Assembly: GCA_047975545.1 (NCBI GenBank)
Contig: JBKEDS010000013.1
Coordinates: 36,493-100,492 of the forward strand
Direction of reading: 5' to 3'
Origin: JBKEDS01 sp047975545
Lineage (GTDB): Bacteria > Bacteroidota > Bacteroidia > Flavobacteriales > Flavobacteriaceae
Length of the DNA stretch: 64,000 nucleotides
The notes under the pieces were generated by a model. That model made no database searches and was not told where the DNA came from. It saw only the letters and a list, made by a program, of their open reading frames with translations. Made by a program: the position numbers and the translations under genes. Shown here piece by piece: positions 16,221 through 23,690 of this stretch. How positions within the stretch are numbered: position 1 is the stretch's first letter; each line of letters begins with the position of its first letter.

Positions 16221-16228
16221 CAAAGTTA
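16221..16228 (-). promoter_or_regulatory. Putative -7 element of the LRR gene
   Basis: Reads TAACTTTG on the minus strand, 18 bp before the start codon. Confidence 0.5.
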
Positions 16229-16275
16229 AGATTTGTTATCTTAATAAAAAAGACTAATTTTATTCTAAAAACAAA

Positions 16276-17612
16276 ATGAAATTTGTACTTACAGCTATGT
16301 TTTCAATGGTGTTTGGACTTTTACATCCCCAAAAACCATTAGTGGTAAAAGGAAATAGTACTGAGAACAGCGATGTTTATTATAGCCCAGAAGAATTAGA
16401 GGAAAATTTTTCGGATTTGGAACTTGATGTTTTTGAAATAAATTATCAAGAAGCCTTTTCGTTATTTAAAAACAAAGGAAACGAGTTGTATCGCGACTAC
16501 TACCCCGAATGGGGGCTATTTGTTATTTTACCGAAGCCCTAAAATATAACAAACACGACAAAATAGTTTGGCACAAATTAGGCTTATCTTACAACGATAT
16601 AAAAGAATACCAAAAAGCGATTGAATGCCATAAAAACGAGATTAAATACTCGCAGGACGGCACCGAAACATCCCCACTAAAAAATATAGCGGTAAACCTA
16701 ATAAGCTTGGGGAAATACGATGAAGCCAAAACATATTATTTTAGCGCGATGGAGTTAGATTCCTTAGACCACGAAATATATAGTGGAATAGGAAATGCTT
16801 ATGTGTTTCAAGACACTCCGGAATCTTACAAAACAGCTTTAGGGTATTATGAAAAAGCGTTGGAGTTAAATGAAAACCTACACGTAGTATGGTGCAATAT
16901 GGGAACAATCGTATTTAATCAAGAAAATCCTGATATTGAGTTAGCCTTAAAATATTATAATAAAAGTTTGGGTATTGAACCTTTTTTCCCCGAAGCTTTG
17001 TTAAACAGGGCAAACTACTATTTAAAAAAAGAACAGTATGATCTGGCCTTAGAGGATATAAACAAAAGTCTTTCCTTAAACCCCAGAGTAGAAGCTTGGA
17101 GTATTAAAATCCAAATTTGCGAAGCCACGGGCAACCATCAAGAAGCCATAAATGCGTATAAAAAAACCATAGCATATTATCCCGAATCGGCTACAATTAG
17201 GTCGCTTATTGCCTATAATTATATCGATTTAGGCAATTTCGATAAAGCCGAAGACTATATATATCAAGCCAAAGAATTAGACCCGGAAAATGCTTCCACT
17301 CGATTAGAACTTGTAGAAGTACTACTTATAAGCAACAAATTCGATAAGGCAAAAAACGAATTGGAACAAATAGATACTATAACTTTAACCAAAGCCGAAG
17401 AAATACTAAAACTTTTTAGCAAGTATTTACTTAATATAATCGAAAAACAGGACAATAATGATATACGCCTGTCGATAGAAACGTTGTTAAATGAAGAACA
17501 TATCGATTTAAATTGGAGTTTTAAGTTAATAAAAAACTGGATAGAAAATTATAATTCGTTCTCGGAATTAGAGAAAGAAAATACGCTTAACCTTATAGAT
17601 AAGCTGGATTAA
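16276..17612 (+). pseudogene. TPR-repeat protein, reading frame broken at a G-run
   Basis: Two overlapping frames together make one secreted TPR protein. Frame one (16276-16542) gives a signal peptide (MKFVLTAMFSMVFGLLHPQK) and the start of a TPR (FSLFKNKGNELYRDYYPEW); frame two (open from 16509 to 17612) continues it as GAICYFTEALKYN and then about seven more TPR units (ALGYYEKALELN, ALKYYNKSLGIEP, ALEDINKSLSLNP). Adding one G to the GGGGG tract at 16511-16515 joins the frames within a TPR. It could be a real inactivating deletion, a phase-variable tract, or a sequencing or assembly error. The last 4 bp overlap the convergent gene at 17609. Confidence 0.8.
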
Positions 17613-18781
17613 ATTTTACGCCTAATCCCTATAAACGGACTGCGTTCCACCCAATCCTGCTTGGGACTCATAAACCTGAAAACGGATTGCAAAATGGCAT
17701 TAACAAAAATGTTGGTATGCTTTAGGTAAACAACCATAGAAAAAGCCTTTGCCCCCACCGAGCTTTTAATTTCCATAGCGGTACGGGCATAAACAATGTT
17801 TTTAAAATTATTATCAATGCCAAATTGCGCCATATCATAAAGCATATTTAGGTACAGTTGGTTTTGGTATTGCTGTGTTTCGTTATAACCCAAAAAGTAG
17901 GTTTCTAAATTTTGGCCGTTTAGTATTAAGGTGTAAAACCCTATTAATTCGCCATTTAAAAAATAACCGAAAACCTTAAAATTATCGTTTAAATTTTGTT
18001 TTAAGGTAAAAAAATGATTTTCGGGCAGAATAAAGGTGTTGAATTTGGCATTTTGTGAAACGGTTAAATATAAGTTGTGAAGGGTATTCGAATTTTTTTC
18101 AACTTCACCTAAGTCCAGTTCTTGTTTTACAATGCCATTAAACTTTTTTTTAGCGCGTTTAAATCGGTCCCTGTACTTTTTGTTTAATGCGGCGCCATAA
18201 TCGGAAAAACTTGTCCAATTTGGGTTTGTTTCCATTATCATATTGGGCTGTACCAAAACCTTGTGGAGCTTTTTCGACTTGAAAAAAGAGGTTTCCAAAG
18301 TAATGGCATCGCCCTTAAAATAATCCTTAAACACAAACATGCGAATGGTTTTTCCGGTTTCTTTTTTTATCAAGGTTTTAATTTCGGTTAAAGCCTTGTA
18401 AACTTCGCTTAAAAAAGAAGAAAAATCAATTTCTTTCTCGTTAAACGAAATGCCGTGCTGTCCCGTGTGCATGAGGTTGCCAATTACCAAAATATTGCCC
18501 TGCAATACTTTTGAAAGCATATTTTTTATAATATCCTGAACGCAAGTGGCTTTTGTGTCGCGAAACATATCGTTTAAATACAACTGTACCCGTTGCACGT
18601 ACGCAATACCAACCAAGGTTTCGTTTTTAAAAATGCCCACGTAAAAAGAAATTATATTGCTTGGCGTGGTTTGTTCCAAAGCCTTTAAATACGGGGATTT
18701 CAAAAAAATATCGTGCTGCACCAAGCTATCCCAAGTATTAGGTAGGCTGTTAATAGAAGTGTAAATACGATACGTTTTCAA
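17609..18781 (-). CDS. GNAT/FemAB-like acyltransferase
   Basis: A 390-residue cytoplasmic protein. The C-terminal half (about 190-350) has the features of a FemAB/Acetyltransf_6-type GNAT fold: a basic helix (KKYRDRFKRAKKK), FKVFGYFLNGELIGFYTL as the beta4 region, and YFLGYNETQQYQNQLYLNMLYDMAQFGID. The N-terminal half resembles a second, degenerate GNAT copy (FYVGIFKNETLVGIAYVQR). The acyl acceptor is not evident. Convergent overlap of 4 bp with the TPR gene; preceded by the terminator at 18791-18822. Confidence 0.7.
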   Translation of the reverse strand: MKTYRIYTSINSLPNTWDSLVQHDIFLKSPYLKALEQTTPSNIISFYVGIFKNETLVGIAYVQRVQLYLNDMFRDTKATCVQDIIKNMLSKVLQGNILVIGNLMHTGQHGISFNEKEIDFSSFLSEVYKALTEIKTLIKKETGKTIRMFVFKDYFKGDAITLETSFFKSKKLHKVLVQPNMIMETNPNWTSFSDYGAALNKKYRDRFKRAKKKFNGIVKQELDLGEVEKNSNTLHNLYLTVSQNAKFNTFILPENHFFTLKQNLNDNFKVFGYFLNGELIGFYTLILNGQNLETYFLGYNETQQYQNQLYLNMLYDMAQFGIDNNFKNIVYARTAMEIKSSVGAKAFSMVVYLKHTNIFVNAILQSVFRFMSPKQDWVERSPFIGIRRKI

Positions 18782-18790
18782 ATGCGGAAA

Positions 18791-18822
18791 TAAAAAAGGC
18801 CAAGGTAACGAACCCCGGCCTT
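18791..18822 (-). terminator. Intrinsic terminator after the DUF1761 gene
   Basis: On the minus strand AAGGCCGGGG pairs with CCTTGGCCTT around a 12-bp loop, followed by TTTTTTA. It lies between the DUF1761 stop (18850) and the next start (18781). Confidence 0.75.
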
Positions 18823-18849
18823 AAATTGTGTTAAAAATTTGCGAAAACC

Positions 18850-19332
18850 TTACTGCCACGCACAAACAATACCGCCCATAAGCATCATGGTTGCCACCCA
18901 ATAGCCGGCATTTATAAAAATGTACTTGGCGTTTTTGCGTTCAAATAAAGCATTAATGCCTATTATGGGCAGGGCAATTAAAACACCCGACATAAACCCG
19001 TGCAAAGCGCCGTGCTTAAAGGTCCTGAAAGCGGTACCGTAATCGGCCATAAAGGCTTGGTACGAGGGTAGGGCGTTTTCCATATCGCCGCCAATCATGC
19101 CAAAAGCACCTGTTTGATGTATTGTTAAATACTGAAGAGCAAAGGCCAAAAAGAAAGCCAATAAAAATACAAGACCGAATATTTTAAGCATATTGGCGCC
19201 CTTAAGCTGCTCCTCGGTTAGGTTGGAGGCTTTCATCCAGGCCATGCCAAAAACTTTTGGGTGGTACCAAATGGCACCAACGACTAACGATGAAAAAGCG
19301 GCTGTTAAAATGGCCAAAAAGTTTATTTCCAT
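18850..19332 (-). CDS. DUF1761 domain-containing integral membrane protein
   Basis: A 160-residue protein with four predicted transmembrane helices (about 5-25, 50-70, 105-127, 137-157). The N-terminus NFLAILTAAFSSLVVGAIWY and the early HPKVFG fit the DUF1761 family, whose function is unknown. It lies 37 bp past the glnS stop on the same strand, so the two may be co-transcribed up to the terminator at 18791-18822. Confidence 0.8.
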   Translation of the reverse strand: MEINFLAILTAAFSSLVVGAIWYHPKVFGMAWMKASNLTEEQLKGANMLKIFGLVFLLAFFLAFALQYLTIHQTGAFGMIGGDMENALPSYQAFMADYGTAFRTFKHGALHGFMSGVLIALPIIGINALFERKNAKYIFINAGYWVATMMLMGGIVCAWQ

Positions 19333-19369
19333 GGTATTTGAATTTTAGGTTGATTGCACTAAAAATAAT

Positions 19370-21376
19370 TTAAAAATTTGAAACCTCATCCACCAAAAGC
19401 CCGTTTTCATCTTCTAAGGCTTTAGTAATAAAATGGTTTATGTCGCTGTTTTTTTGCAAGCCCTTTTCTAATAATACGCCCAAGGTAATGGCTACGGCAA
19501 TTCGGGTACCCACCTTCTTTGCAGCGGTATTGAACAAAGGTTGAAGCTCCTGGTAGCTTACCTCTTGCGCCAATTGTTGTATTTCGGCTTTTGCCTTGTT
19601 TTGTTTGGCTTCGGGCAAATTGGTGTATTTTTTGCCCAATTGCTGGATAATATCTATGGCCTTTCGCTTTGGTGGCGTATTGGGTTTTTGCACATTGTTT
19701 TGAACTGCGTTAGCGGCCGATTGTTTTGCCCAAGTATCGCGCAGCCCAACAGTTTTGTTAAACACCAAATGTTCGGGAGCAGAATCGGTATCGACATTAA
19801 AATAGCCCAAACGCTGAAACTGGAACCTATCGCCTTTTTTGGCTTCTTTTAAACTGGGCTCTACATAAGCCTGGATAATGTTTAACGAATCGGGATTTAA
19901 AAACTCCAAAAAGTCCTTATCGGGGTGGCTGTCGGGGGCTTCGTCCATAAACAACCTATCGTATTCTCTAACTTCGGCCTTTACGGCATGTTTTATGGAT
20001 ACCCAATGCAGGGTGCCTTTTACTTTTTTTGTGGTGTCCTCGGAATAGGTACAGTGTATTTCGGTTATGTTTCCTTTATCGTTTTTTATTACGTTTTCGG
20101 CTTTAACAATGTAAGCGTTCTTTAGGCGTACTTCGCCTCCTAATTTCAATCTAAAAAATTTGCTTCCTGCTTCTTCCTTAAAATCTTCTTTTTCAATATA
20201 AAGCTCACGGGAAAAGGGTATTTTTCTAAATCCGGCTTGTTCGTCCTCGGGGTTGTTTTCGGCTTCCAACCATTCTTCCTTGCCTTCGGGATAATTGGTT
20301 ATAACCACTTTTATGGGGTTTAAAACGGCCATAACCCGTGGTGCGGTTTTGTTTAAATCCTCACGAATACAAAACTCCAACAAGGATACATCAATAATGT
20401 TATCGCGCTTGGCAACGCCTGCCGTTTCTACAAACTTGCGCAACGCATTGGGCGTATAGCCACGACGGCGCAGTCCGGAAATGGTGGGCATTCGGGGGTC
20501 GTCCCAGCCGTTTACAATACCATCGTTTACTAATTTAAGCAGCTTGCGCTTGCTCATAATGGTATAGCTTAGGTTTAAGCGGGCAAATTCGCGCTGTTTG
20601 GGCAGCTTGGGATAAGTATTTTTGCTGTAACCATAAACTTGCTCCTTAAACCAGTTGTAAAGCTCCCTGTGGGGTTTAAACTCAAGCGAGCAAAGGGAAT
20701 GCGAAATTTGCTCGATATAGTCGCTTTCGCCGTGTGTCCAATCGTACATGGGGTAAATGCACCAAGTATCGCCGGTGCGGTGGTGGTGCTTTTTTAATAT
20801 ACGGTACATAATGGGGTCGCGCATAAGCATATTGGGGTGCTTCATGTCTATTTTGGCACGCAGGATATGTTCGCCCTCGTTAAACTCGCCGTTTTTCATG
20901 CGGGTGAACAAATCCATATTTTCTTCAACACTTCTATTTCTAAAAGGGCTATCGGTACCAGGCTGCGTTGGCGTTCCTTTTTGTTCGGCCATGGTTTCGC
21001 TGGTTTGCGAATCGACATAGGCCTTGCCGTCCTTGATTAATTGAACGGCCCAATTGTATAACTGCTGAAAGTAATCGGACGAATATAGTTCCTTGTCCCA
21101 TTTATAGCCCAACCAAGCCACGTCTTCCTTAATGGCATCGACATATTCCTGCTCTTCCTTGGCGGGGTTGGTATCGTCGAAACGCAGGTTAACGGGCGCT
21201 TTGTACTTTTCGCCCAAACCAAAGCTAATGCCAATGGCCTTGGTGTGGCCTATGTGCAAATACCCGTTTGGCTCGGGCGGGAACCGAAACCTTAAACTGC
21301 TTTTTGGCATGCCGTTGGCCAAATCGTCTTCAATAATTTGCTCTATAAAATTAAGTGGTTTTTTTTCTTCGGACAT
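19370..21376 (-). CDS. glnS: Glutamine--tRNA ligase with C-terminal extension
   Basis: Class I synthetase charging tRNA-Gln directly. Motifs: PPEPNGYLHIGH near residues 33-44 and the KMSKS-type MSKRKL near 270. The ATG at 21376 (MSEEKKPLNF) is preferred; an in-frame TTG at 21394 would add six unlikely residues. At 668 residues it is about 110 longer than the E. coli enzyme. The excess lies at the C-terminus, after the linker NNVQKPNTPPKRKA, in a helical domain (QQLGKKYTNLPEAKQ...VAITLGVLLEKG) that resembles the YqeY-type appended tRNA-binding domain known from some GlnRS. That last assignment is tentative. Confidence 0.95.
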   Translation of the reverse strand: MSEEKKPLNFIEQIIEDDLANGMPKSSLRFRFPPEPNGYLHIGHTKAIGISFGLGEKYKAPVNLRFDDTNPAKEEQEYVDAIKEDVAWLGYKWDKELYSSDYFQQLYNWAVQLIKDGKAYVDSQTSETMAEQKGTPTQPGTDSPFRNRSVEENMDLFTRMKNGEFNEGEHILRAKIDMKHPNMLMRDPIMYRILKKHHHRTGDTWCIYPMYDWTHGESDYIEQISHSLCSLEFKPHRELYNWFKEQVYGYSKNTYPKLPKQREFARLNLSYTIMSKRKLLKLVNDGIVNGWDDPRMPTISGLRRRGYTPNALRKFVETAGVAKRDNIIDVSLLEFCIREDLNKTAPRVMAVLNPIKVVITNYPEGKEEWLEAENNPEDEQAGFRKIPFSRELYIEKEDFKEEAGSKFFRLKLGGEVRLKNAYIVKAENVIKNDKGNITEIHCTYSEDTTKKVKGTLHWVSIKHAVKAEVREYDRLFMDEAPDSHPDKDFLEFLNPDSLNIIQAYVEPSLKEAKKGDRFQFQRLGYFNVDTDSAPEHLVFNKTVGLRDTWAKQSAANAVQNNVQKPNTPPKRKAIDIIQQLGKKYTNLPEAKQNKAKAEIQQLAQEVSYQELQPLFNTAAKKVGTRIAVAITLGVLLEKGLQKNSDINHFITKALEDENGLLVDEVSNF

Positions 21377-21494
21377 AGGTGCTGTGTATTTCAACTAAAT
21401 TAAGTTCAAAATTACAGAAATTCAAGTTATTTTAGCCCATAGAACCAAAGGAAGCGCAAAAATTTATTTTTTAGCCATTTTTGGTTTTAATTTG

Positions 21495-21595
21495 AAATGA
21501 AACCCCCATGATTAAACTCCAATCACACAGCGGGATGTTAATTCGGGTGTTCCATGTGTCCTTTGAAAAAACAATAAATATTAACACATGAAAAC
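21495..21595 (-). repeat. Composite repeat family B, copy 1 (partial)
   Basis: On the minus strand it reads TTCATGTGTTAATATTTATT, then CATGGAACACCC, ATTAACAT, GCTGTGTGATT and GGGGGTTTCATTT, in the same order as in the fuller copy at 54905-55090. It lacks the CTTCGTCAAGCTCAGTG module. Confidence 0.75.
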
Positions 21596-21643
21596 TATAA
21601 AAAAGAAGATTTAAAACCTTCAAATTTTAATAAAAGCTGAAAA

Positions 21644-22006
21644 ATGGGTATTATAAAAGTTGAAAATATACGGGTATTTGCGCACCATGGTTGCCTAAGT
21701 GAAGAAACCAAAATAGGAAGCGATTACCGTGTGGATTTAGAGGTGAAGGCTAATTTACAAAAATCGGCCAAAACCGATAAATTGCACGATACGGTAGATT
21801 ACGTATTGCTAAACCGCATTATAAAGGAAGAAATGGCTAAACCCTCGGCCCTGCTTGAAACGGTTGCCAAGCGTATTTTAAAGCGCATTTTTGCCGAAGA
21901 TAAATTGGTAAGCAAAGCCACGGTTTGGGTAAGTAAAATTAACCCGCCCATTGGTGGCGATGTAGAAATGGTTACTATTAAAATGGCTGAAAAACGAAAG
22001 AAATAA
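21644..22006 (+). CDS. folB: Dihydroneopterin aldolase
   Basis: Cleaves 7,8-dihydroneopterin to 6-hydroxymethyl-7,8-dihydropterin and glycolaldehyde in folate synthesis. At 120 residues it has the family length. Typical features are VENIRVFAHHGCLSEE (residues 5-20, the first catalytic strand and Glu), the middle LHDTVDYVLLNRII, LLETVAKRI and the C-terminal strand ATVWVSKINPPIGGDV with the conserved Lys. It is followed closely by tRNA-Cys on the same strand. Confidence 0.95.
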   Translation: MGIIKVENIRVFAHHGCLSEETKIGSDYRVDLEVKANLQKSAKTDKLHDTVDYVLLNRIIKEEMAKPSALLETVAKRILKRIFAEDKLVSKATVWVSKINPPIGGDVEMVTIKMAEKRKK

Positions 22007-22031
22007 TGCTTTTTTAGATAAAAAATTTTTT

Positions 22032-22039
22032 TACATTTG
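22032..22039 (+). promoter_or_regulatory. Putative -7 element of tRNA-Cys
   Basis: TACATTTG matches TAnnTTTG, 35 bp before the mature tRNA 5' end. Confidence 0.5.
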
Positions 22040-22074
22040 CAGTCCGAATGGGTTTTTAACTATTTTGGAAAACT

Positions 22075-22146
22075 GGCGTCGTGGCCGAGAGGCTTAGGCA
22101 CAGGTCTGCAAAACCTGCTACAGCGGTTCGATTCCGCTCGACGCCT
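22075..22146 (+). tRNA. tRNA-Cys (GCA)
   Basis: The acceptor arms GGCGTCG and CGACGCC pair perfectly, the anticodon stem CAGGT/ACCTG encloses the loop with anticodon GCA, and the T arm is GCGG-TTCGATT-CCGC. The discriminator base is T, as expected for tRNA-Cys. CCA is not encoded. A strong terminator follows at once. Confidence 0.95.
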
Positions 22147-22150
22147 CAAG

Positions 22151-22182
22151 AAAAAGCCTCCTTTTTTTGGAGGCTTTTTTTA
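22151..22182. terminator. Bidirectional terminator between tRNA-Cys and the LysE gene
   Basis: AAAAAGCCTCC pairs with GGAGGCTTTTT around a T-rich loop. A-runs and T-runs flank both sides, so it can serve tRNA-Cys (plus) and the LysE-family gene (minus). Confidence 0.88.
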
Positions 22183-22863
22183 TTCGGTTAACGGGTTTAT
22201 CTGTTCGAATTTTTGTTCCAAATATTTTTTTTCTTTTGGAAAGAAACCCTGAACCAACAACAATACGCCAAAACCAAGGATAACCAAGGCTATAATTTTT
22301 TTGGTTTTAAATATTAACCGGGGCGTAAGCCTGTTTTTTAGTTTTTTGGCAACGGCTATTTTAAACAAATCGATTGCAAAATAAACAATTAAAATGGTGC
22401 TTAAAAACACCACGACCCCGTTTTGCGAACTAGTTAGCGAATTGGCCAAAATAATAAAGGCCACCCAGCCCAATAACACGCCAATATTTATAAAGTTTAA
22501 CAAAAAGCCTTTTAGGAACAGCTTGCCGTAGCCTTTTTTAATTTCAACACGATGGTATTCCCTAACGATTTCGCGAAACGATTTTGATGTTTTTATAAAA
22601 GAAATAATACCATAAGCGACCAATAAAACCCCGCCGAATATTAAAAAATTAGGATCGTCCTTAATTTTATCCAACAATTTGTTGGTACTAAAAAAGGCAA
22701 TTAAAATAAAAATAACATCGGCAAACATAACACCAAAGTCAAATATTAAAGCGCTTTTAAAGCCTTTGGTAGCACTGGTTTCCAACAGGACAAAAAATAC
22801 CGGTCCAATGGTAAAGGCCAGGATAATCCCGAAGGGAATTGCTGCTATAATATCGTCGAACAT
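22180..22863 (-). CDS. LysE family amino acid exporter-like protein
   Basis: A 227-residue inner-membrane protein with about six transmembrane helices. The N-terminal helix carries the family motif FTIGPVFF (residues 17-24), and further helices lie near 40-60, 75-92, 118-140, 148-168 and 190-210. LysE/RhtB proteins export amino acids; the substrate cannot be read from sequence. The stop codon reaches into the shared terminator with tRNA-Cys. Confidence 0.85.
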   Translation of the reverse strand: MFDDIIAAIPFGIILAFTIGPVFFVLLETSATKGFKSALIFDFGVMFADVIFILIAFFSTNKLLDKIKDDPNFLIFGGVLLVAYGIISFIKTSKSFREIVREYHRVEIKKGYGKLFLKGFLLNFINIGVLLGWVAFIILANSLTSSQNGVVVFLSTILIVYFAIDLFKIAVAKKLKNRLTPRLIFKTKKIIALVILGFGVLLLVQGFFPKEKKYLEQKFEQINPLTE

Positions 22864-23015
22864 AAGGGTTAAAGTGGATTTCTATACAAAGTAAAGAAAT
22901 ATTTTAAAATTTAACCATGATAATTGATAATGAAAGCCCATAATAATGGGATATTTCGACTTTACCCAGCGTAGTGTAAAAGCATCAGGACAATATAATT
23001 TTTTAGCTAACATAA

Positions 23016-23043
23016 CAAAACCCTCGTATTTACAAGGGTTTTG
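23016..23043 (-). terminator. Hairpin downstream of ferritin
   Basis: CAAAACCCT pairs with AAGGGTTTTG around a 9-bp loop, 84 bp past the ferritin stop. The T-run on the minus strand is short, so activity is less certain. A fragment of leader repeat family A (GAAAGCCCATAAT, about 22933) lies beyond it. Confidence 0.6.
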
Positions 23044-23126
23044 TGTTTTATGAATGTGCTTTTTTAACGAAGTATAAACATGAAATTATGTAAGAAATAA
23101 GGCTTGCTTCTATATACAGGTATTGC

Positions 23127-23648
23127 TTACTCTGCAGGCGTAGTGGCCGCTGCCGTGCTAACGGTTAGGTTTTGCACGTCCCTATCGAATAGGTACAGGC
23201 CGCCTTTATCGTCGCCAATTAGGTTTATTTTATCCAAAATGGTGCGGGCTACGGCTTCTTCCTCAATTTGCTCGGCTACGTACCATTGCAAAAAGTTATG
23301 CGAGGCGTAATCGCGTTCTTCCAACGAAATATGAACCAAATCGTTAATACTTTTTGAAACAAATACTTCATGCTCGAACAGTTTTTCGAACATTTCCTTA
23401 AACGACGTAAAGGTTACGTTGGGTGCTTTTAATGCCGATATTTGGGCATGGCCGCCACGTTCGTTAACAAATTTCACCAGCTTTAGCATGTGGTCGCGCT
23501 CCTCGTCGGATTGCTTGTACATAAAATTGGCAATGCCCTCAAGCCCTTTTATTTCGGCCCAACAGGCCATGGCCAAGTAAATTTGGGAGGATTCGGCCTC
23601 GATTTTAATTTGTTCGTTTAATGCGCTTTCTATGGATTTTGATAGCAT
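23127..23648 (-). CDS. Ferritin (non-haem)
   Basis: Iron-storage ferritin that oxidises Fe(II) and stores ferric mineral in a 24-subunit shell. At 173 residues it has the usual length. The ferroxidase residues of bacterial FtnA are all at the expected positions: Glu17, Tyr24, Glu50, His53, Glu94, Gln127 and Glu130. The C-terminal tail (TVSTAAATTPAE) is longer and non-conserved. It appears to be a single-gene unit downstream of metG. Confidence 0.95.
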   Translation of the reverse strand: MLSKSIESALNEQIKIEAESSQIYLAMACWAEIKGLEGIANFMYKQSDEERDHMLKLVKFVNERGGHAQISALKAPNVTFTSFKEMFEKLFEHEVFVSKSINDLVHISLEERDYASHNFLQWYVAEQIEEEAVARTILDKINLIGDDKGGLYLFDRDVQNLTVSTAAATTPAE

Positions 23649-23690
23649 AAATATTTAGTGTTTTTATTTTTTATAAAATTACACAAAAAT

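Noticed and set aside
22912..22990. Fourth copy of leader repeat family A
   Set aside because: Only a fragment around GAAAGCCCATAAT and TTTCGACTTTACCCAG is present, with no start codon downstream on that strand; mentioned but not counted as a copy.
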